A stretch of 9,439 bases of DNA, taken from NCBI GenBank assembly GCA_947625565.1, contig CANQOU010000039.1, positions 1 to 9,439 on the forward strand, read 5' to 3'. The translations under genes were made by a program, and so were the position numbers. Below, one piece after another: positions 5,275-9,439 of the stretch; position 1 is the stretch's first letter; every line of letters begins with the position of its first letter. The notes beneath the pieces are model-generated. The model saw only the letters and a list, made by a program, of their open reading frames with translations, searched no databases and was not told where the DNA came from. Source of the stretch: an uncultured Clostridia bacterium. Lineage in GTDB: Bacteria; Bacillota; Clostridia; TANB77; CAG-508.

Positions 5275-5300
5275 ATTTTTGTATATTTATGAGATAAAAT
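5272..5300 (+). promoter_or_regulatory. Promoter of the tad/Flp pilus operon
   Basis: TTGATT (5272-5277), a 17-base spacer and TAAAAT (5295-5300) match a sigma-A promoter. The start would fall near 5307, giving a leader of about 45 bases with AAAGGAGG before the ATG at 5352. No other good promoter was seen between 5300 and the window end, and the four following genes are tightly spaced. Confidence 0.55.
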
Positions 5301-5351
5301 AAAATAGAGACAAAAATTATAAAAACAGAAAATTAAAGGAGGAATTTTGTC

Positions 5352-6443
5352 ATGGCAAGTAATCCATTACAAAGAAAAGCAAGAAATTCATTTATTTTAG
5401 GAATGCTTTTAATGTTAATTATAACAGGAGCGATTATTGCGTTTTTATTTATACAATTAAAAAATTATCAAGATAAGGAAGCAGCAGATAAGAAACTACA
5501 AAAAACAATATATTTATTAAATCAAGATGTGAAATCTGGTCAAATTATAACATCAGATATGTTAACATCAAAACAAGTATATTCAACAATGATACCAAAT
5601 AACGCCATAGGAGATGTAGATACACTAGAAAACTATTCTTTGCAAGATAAAGAAGGTAATACTGTTTCTAGTAAAATAGAAAATGGACAACAAACTTTAT
5701 ACATAACAATAAATGGTAAGGCAACTCAACTAAAAACAGAAGATGTACTTGGAGCAGAAGGACAAGTTAACTACTATATAGAAGAAAATAACGAGAAAAA
5801 ATATATTGAATTAAATACAATTCCTGTACTTGCAAAAGTATCAATGAATGCCAATACTGTTTTGACAAGAGAATTTATTACAAAGGGAAATAATACAACA
5901 TCTAATGATGTTAGAAAGCAAGAATACAATGTTGTTGTACTACCAACACAACTTCAGACAGGAGATTATATTGATATAAGACTTAGTATGCCATCAGGAG
6001 AAGACTATATTGTTATATCAAAGAAAGAAGTTACAATTCCAACTGTAGGTGATGCTGATTCATCAGAAACAATTTGGATGAACTTGTCAGAAATAGATAT
6101 CTTATCAATGAGTAGTGCAATAATGGATGCATTTAAAACAGAAGGTTCAAAACTATATGCAACAATATATACAGAACCAGGAATACAAGCAGCAGCTACA
6201 CCAACATATCCAGTTAACACAGAAGTTGGAAGACTAATGGAAGCAAATCCAAATATAGTACAAGAATGGATGCAAGCATTAAGAAATCGTTATAATCAAA
6301 GCCAAAGAGATAGAATAAATCAAAATATTCAAAATAGCTTAGAAACAGCTGATGAAGCAGTAAAATCAAAAGTTCAAGAAAGTATAACAAAAACACAAGA
6401 AGAAAGACAAAAATACTTGGATGGATTAAGTACAGGAGAATAA
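5352..6443 (+). CDS. cpaB: CpaB-like SAF-domain protein of a Flp/tad pilus assembly system
   Basis: This 363-residue protein has a single N-terminal membrane anchor (13-35, after a basic RKARN) and an extracellular part. The first half of a SAF domain is at about 52-76 (LNQDVKSGQIITSDML). It is interrupted by about 85 residues, then continues at 161-177 (AKVSMNANTVLTREFIT). A CpaB/RcpC-type beta segment follows (about 191-230, VVLPTQLQTGDYIDIRL). The last 65 residues form a long polar, probably coiled-coil helix (about 295-358). CpaB/RcpC proteins of tad systems help assemble the pilus or link it to the cell wall. GGAGG ten bases upstream supports the ATG. It leads an operon continuing with CpaE-like and CpaF-like genes, which is the main support for the call. 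Confidence 0.72.
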   Translation: MASNPLQRKARNSFILGMLLMLIITGAIIAFLFIQLKNYQDKEAADKKLQKTIYLLNQDVKSGQIITSDMLTSKQVYSTMIPNNAIGDVDTLENYSLQDKEGNTVSSKIENGQQTLYITINGKATQLKTEDVLGAEGQVNYYIEENNEKKYIELNTIPVLAKVSMNANTVLTREFITKGNNTTSNDVRKQEYNVVVLPTQLQTGDYIDIRLSMPSGEDYIVISKKEVTIPTVGDADSSETIWMNLSEIDILSMSSAIMDAFKTEGSKLYATIYTEPGIQAAATPTYPVNTEVGRLMEANPNIVQEWMQALRNRYNQSQRDRINQNIQNSLETADEAVKSKVQESITKTQEERQKYLDGLSTGE

Positions 6444-6463
6444 AAAACGAAAGAAGGGAAAAT

Positions 6464-7156
6464 ATGGATACAATAGGCTTTATAGGGGTATATGATAAAA
6501 CGGATTTACTATTAAATGTATCAAAAATATTAACAGGAATGGGCAAGAAAGTGCTTATGATTGATTCAACAGTCACTCAAAAGGCAAAATACGTTGTACC
6601 ATTTATAAATCCTACTGTTTCATATGTGACAAATTTTGAAGACATAGATGTAGCAGTTGGCTTTAATAACTTAAACCAAATAAAACAATATCTTAGTATT
6701 GCAGAAGAATTACCATATGATATTGTAATAGTGGATGCTGATACTGCTGAAAGAATAGAAGAATTTCAATTAGAAAACGCAAAGAAGAACTTTTTTGTAA
6801 CGGCATTTGACGTGTACTCACTAAAAAAAGGACTTGAAATTTTAGCAACAATGAAAAAACCAATAGATTTAATAAAAGTATTATTTTCAAAAGAAGTCCT
6901 TAGTGAAGAAGAAGAATATTTAAATTTCCTATCTCAAGGAATGAAAATGATATGGAGTGAATATAAAGTATATTTTCCAATAGAAAATGGAGATTTAACA
7001 GTACTAATGGAAAATCAAAGAGTGGAAAAAATAAAATTAAAAAAATTAAGCGCACAATATAAAGAGGGACTGATTGCTATTGCTAATGTAATATTAGGAG
7101 ACAAAAGTGAAAGTGCAATTAGAAAAGCAATAAAAACTATAGAAAAAGGAGTATAG
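6464..7156 (+). CDS. CpaE/ParA-like protein lacking a P-loop
   Basis: This 230-residue protein has the MinD/ParA-type fold order but a degenerate nucleotide site. The first strand and loop, MDTIGFIGVYDKTDLLLNVS (1-20), sit where the Walker A motif KGGVGKTT should be but lack the glycines; only K12 and T13 remain. KKVLMIDS (28-35) and YDIVIVDAD (85-93) match the A' and Walker B strands. ATP binding is therefore doubtful. In tad systems the CpaE/TadZ ATPase localises the pilus machine to a pole, and degenerate forms are known there. It lies 20 bases after the cpaB-like gene, has a GAAGGG ribosome site, and is followed two bases later by a second MinD-like gene. It may act as a non-catalytic partner of that protein. 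Confidence 0.65.
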   Translation: MDTIGFIGVYDKTDLLLNVSKILTGMGKKVLMIDSTVTQKAKYVVPFINPTVSYVTNFEDIDVAVGFNNLNQIKQYLSIAEELPYDIVIVDADTAERIEEFQLENAKKNFFVTAFDVYSLKKGLEILATMKKPIDLIKVLFSKEVLSEEEEYLNFLSQGMKMIWSEYKVYFPIENGDLTVLMENQRVEKIKLKKLSAQYKEGLIAIANVILGDKSESAIRKAIKTIEKGV

Positions 7157-7158
7157 CT

Positions 7159-8028
7159 ATGTCAGTTATTACATTTTGGAATAATGAAAATACAGAAACA
7201 GGAAAAACAATGTCTTTAGCTGCAATTGCTACACATATGGCTATAGAACATAATAATAGAATATTGGTAATTTCTACAACAGATAAAAAAGATAGACTAG
7301 AAACTTGTTTCTGGGAGGAAAATAAAAAAGCAAAAATTAATTTGGGGATTTTTGGACCAAATACAAAAGCTTTAGAAACTGAAAATGGAATTAAAGGTTT
7401 AAGTAAAATGTTTAGGAGTAACAAAATTACTCCTGAGATTATTACAAATTATACAAAAGTTGTATTTAAAGATAGACTAGAAATATTATTAGGAAATCAA
7501 GATGCACATTATGACACAGAAGCAATGAAATTAGAAAATATTCGTTTGTTTAGTTTATATCCTAATATTATTGAAGCCGCAAGCCACTATTATGACCGTG
7601 TATTTGTAGATTTGGATTATAATGTACCAGAGAATATCAGAGAACAGATTTTAAAACAATCAGACATTATAATTTTAAACCTAAACCAAAGACTATCAAC
7701 AATTAAAAAATTCCAAGAAACAAAAGAAACAAATCCATTACTAAAATCTCCAAAAACATTGCTACTAATAGGAAGATATGATAAATATTCAAAATTCAAT
7801 TCTAAAAACATATCAAGATTTTTAAAAGAAAAAAATCAAATATTGACAATACCATATAATACATTATTTTTTGAAGCAGCAGAGGAGGCACAAGTGCCAG
7901 ACTTATTCTTACGTTTCAAAAAATTCTATGACCAAGATGACAGAAATGCATTTTTTATAGAAGAAGTTAAAAGAGCAACAGAGAATATTATTTATAGATT
8001 ACAGGAAATACAAGCAAATATCTTATAG
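7159..8028 (+). CDS. CpaE/TadZ-like MinD-family ATPase with atypical Walker A
   Basis: This 289-residue protein has a partly preserved deviant Walker A at 8-18 (NNENTETGKTM): the GKT is kept (K16), but the signature first lysine and the double glycine of KGGVGKT are replaced by N-T-E. RILVIST (34-40) corresponds to strand A', and YDRVFVDLDYNVPENI (145-160) to Walker B. The C-terminal helices (about 245-289) are rich in acidic and aromatic residues. Such proteins in tad loci are the CpaE/TadZ class, which position the secretion ATPase and platform. No receiver domain precedes the ATPase fold, unlike classical CpaE. AAGGAG precedes the ATG. The upstream gene ends two bases before, and the CpaF-like gene begins 16 bases after. 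Confidence 0.7.
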   Translation: MSVITFWNNENTETGKTMSLAAIATHMAIEHNNRILVISTTDKKDRLETCFWEENKKAKINLGIFGPNTKALETENGIKGLSKMFRSNKITPEIITNYTKVVFKDRLEILLGNQDAHYDTEAMKLENIRLFSLYPNIIEAASHYYDRVFVDLDYNVPENIREQILKQSDIIILNLNQRLSTIKKFQETKETNPLLKSPKTLLLIGRYDKYSKFNSKNISRFLKEKNQILTIPYNTLFFEAAEEAQVPDLFLRFKKFYDQDDRNAFFIEEVKRATENIIYRLQEIQANIL

Positions 8029-8043
8029 AAAGGGGCAAAACAA

Positions 8044-9439
8044 ATGACAATTACCAATATTTTATTAACTATAGTAGTTGTTGTTGTCGCAGGATTTACA
8101 ATTTATTATTACATCAAAAAACAAAAAACACAAGCTGCAGAAGATACCTTAAATGTCGATGACCAAACTTATACTTTAGATACAATGAAAAAATTTGTTA
8201 AAAGAAGATTGGATGAAATTACAAAAGTCAATCTTTATGACATTGGACTTTCAGAAGAAGAATTAAAAAGAAGAAAAAATAAAAAGTATGAGTTAAAAAA
8301 AGCATTAAAAGGTTGTACATATGGAGATGTAAATGATAAAAAATATATAAAAGAGCTTATATATGATTTACTTTCTACTGAATATGGAGTTAATGAGACA
8401 AATGTTTCAAAAGCAATTCCATTTGATGTACCTTCACTATTAACAGCTCAAGATAAGTTTGATATTTTAATTTATCTATACAAAAAAGATTTTGGATATG
8501 AAGCACTTACAGAAATGATAAAAAAATATAATTTAGCAGAATTAAAATATGTTGAAGGAGATACAAAACCATCATATGTAATAACATCACAAGAAATTTC
8601 AGATATTTATGAAAAAGAAAATGTTCAATTATCTTTTCAAGATAAGCTATCTGTTGTTGTTCAACGTATTTATCAACACTACAAAGGATATAGTTCTATA
8701 GATGAAGTAAGAGATATGAACATAGATGGAGTATCAGGCGGTGTTTCAGGTTTACCAGAAAGCTTTTTAAGTCAGGTTGCACAAACTGATGGCGGAGATT
8801 ACTTAAATCAAGTAGCAGAACACAAAGTTCCAAGAGCATGTGATAGTATTTGGATATTTTTCCAAGGTAAATCAATACGTTTAGCATTTTTATCATTTGG
8901 AACAGAAGCAGAATTAAAAAGAGTATGTCAAAATATATATAAATACAATAACCCAGGACAATTATCAGACACAAATGGTTATAAAATCAATGAAATGAAA
9001 GACGGTTCTCGTGTTGTTGTTGTAAGACCAAGTTTCTCAGAAACATGGGCATTCTTTGTAAGAAAATTCGATGTTAAACGTTCAACACTAGAACAATGGT
9101 TTAAAGGTGAACCAGGATGTGAAGAATCTATTGAATTATTAAAATATTTAGTAAAAGGAGCTAGAATTATTTCAATCACAGGTGAGCAAGGTTGTGGTAA
9201 AACAACAATGCTAATGGGTATGATTGAAAATATATATGAAACAATGAACATAAGGGTTCAAGAAACAGCATTCGAGTTGCACTTAAGAAAAATATATCCA
9301 ACAAGAAACATATTAACATTCCGTGAAACAGATACAATTTCAGGACAAGAAGGTCTTGACGTTCAAAAGAAAACTGACGGTTCCGTAAATATAATCCGGA
9401 GAGGTTGCAACAGACCCCGTAGCATCTTGGATGATACAA
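8044..9439 (+). CDS. cpaF: CpaF/TadA-type secretion ATPase, membrane-anchored; partial and frame-shifted near window end
   Basis: ATP-hydrolysing motor for pilus extrusion, of the type II secretion/type IV pilus ATPase superfamily. The frame stays open from ATG 8044 (AAAGGGG upstream) to the window edge. The N-terminus has a hydrophobic segment (about residues 4-22, with a VVVVVAG core) followed by a basic stretch, unusual because CpaF is normally soluble. A helical region and the N-terminal domain precede the P-loop GEQGCGKTT (380-388) and an acidic motif ETAFEL (407-412), which resembles the EDTxEL of CpaF. After about residue 451 the frame becomes nonsense (RRGCNRP), whereas the next frame from 9398 reads GEVATDPVASWMIQ, the expected CpaF continuation (compare GEVRG). 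One extra base at 9396-9397 explains this. The C-terminal part is outside the window. Confidence 0.82.
   Translation, partial: MTITNILLTIVVVVVAGFTIYYYIKKQKTQAAEDTLNVDDQTYTLDTMKKFVKRRLDEITKVNLYDIGLSEEELKRRKNKKYELKKALKGCTYGDVNDKKYIKELIYDLLSTEYGVNETNVSKAIPFDVPSLLTAQDKFDILIYLYKKDFGYEALTEMIKKYNLAELKYVEGDTKPSYVITSQEISDIYEKENVQLSFQDKLSVVVQRIYQHYKGYSSIDEVRDMNIDGVSGGVSGLPESFLSQVAQTDGGDYLNQVAEHKVPRACDSIWIFFQGKSIRLAFLSFGTEAELKRVCQNIYKYNNPGQLSDTNGYKINEMKDGSRVVVVRPSFSETWAFFVRKFDVKRSTLEQWFKGEPGCEESIELLKYLVKGARIISITGEQGCGKTTMLMGMIENIYETMNIRVQETAFELHLRKIYPTRNILTFRETDTISGQEGLDVQKKTDGSVNIIRRGCNRPRSILDDT

Noticed and set aside
6214..6576. 120-codon minus-strand open frame across the cpaB/cpaE-like junction
   Set aside because: It lies antisense to two well-supported genes, is Leu/Phe/Tyr-rich as expected from complementing AT-rich coding DNA, and has no ribosome site.
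8696..9439. Several minus-strand open frames opposite the CpaF-like gene
   Set aside because: The plus frame is continuous from 8044 with P-loop and family motifs. The minus frames are low-complexity shadows.
1..9439. CRISPR arrays, tRNA or rRNA genes
   Set aside because: No regularly spaced repeats, cloverleaf-like elements or conserved rRNA segments were seen on reading either strand.

Overview
The window is very AT-rich (by eye under a third G+C), has strong GGAGG-type ribosome binding sites, and encodes an alpha/beta-type small acid-soluble spore protein. It therefore most likely comes from an endospore-forming low-GC Firmicute of the Clostridia. I cannot name a genus from this sequence.

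Layout. Positions 1-103 hold the right end of an IS200/IS605-type insertion sequence: the last codons of a TnpB-like ORF overlapped by a structured region resembling a TnpB omega-RNA scaffold. The flanking DNA just beyond this end is itself a rho-independent terminator (104-138). Positions 191-1926 form an operon of an ECF-type sigma-70 factor, broken by a +1 frame change near 489-500, and a single-pass membrane protein with PepSY/YcdB-like extracellular repeats that is probably its anti-sigma factor. An ECF-like -35 sequence (TGAAAC plus a T run) upstream suggests autoregulation. After a terminator, a class-U-like sirtuin (2002-2718) reads from a promoter that appears to lie inside that terminator hairpin. 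It converges on a 60-codon minus-strand gene of unknown function with codon use unlike its neighbours.

Positions 3154-4804 are a two-gene operon: a PadR-family repressor, with a clear ATGT-N8-ACAT operator nested in a larger dyad at its own promoter, and a SEDS (FtsW/RodA/SpoVE) membrane protein carrying an N-terminal PadR-associated prefix domain. In this SEDS protein the normally invariant catalytic aspartate is replaced by asparagine. A shared bidirectional terminator separates it from the convergent spore-protein gene (4896-5093, minus).

From 5352 to the window end is the start of a tad/Flp type IV pilus (type II secretion-like) operon: a CpaB-like SAF-domain protein, two consecutive degenerate MinD/CpaE-like proteins (one without a P-loop, one with an altered P-loop), and a CpaF/TadA-type secretion ATPase with an N-terminal membrane anchor. 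The ATPase is cut by the window end and carries a one-base frame change 43 bases before it. Platform proteins, pilin and prepilin peptidase would be expected downstream, outside the window.

No CRISPR array, rRNA or tRNA gene was seen. The points most worth a second look are the Asp-to-Asn SEDS protein under PadR control, the paired degenerate CpaE-like proteins with a membrane-anchored CpaF, and the IS end whose predicted guide lies inside a terminator.
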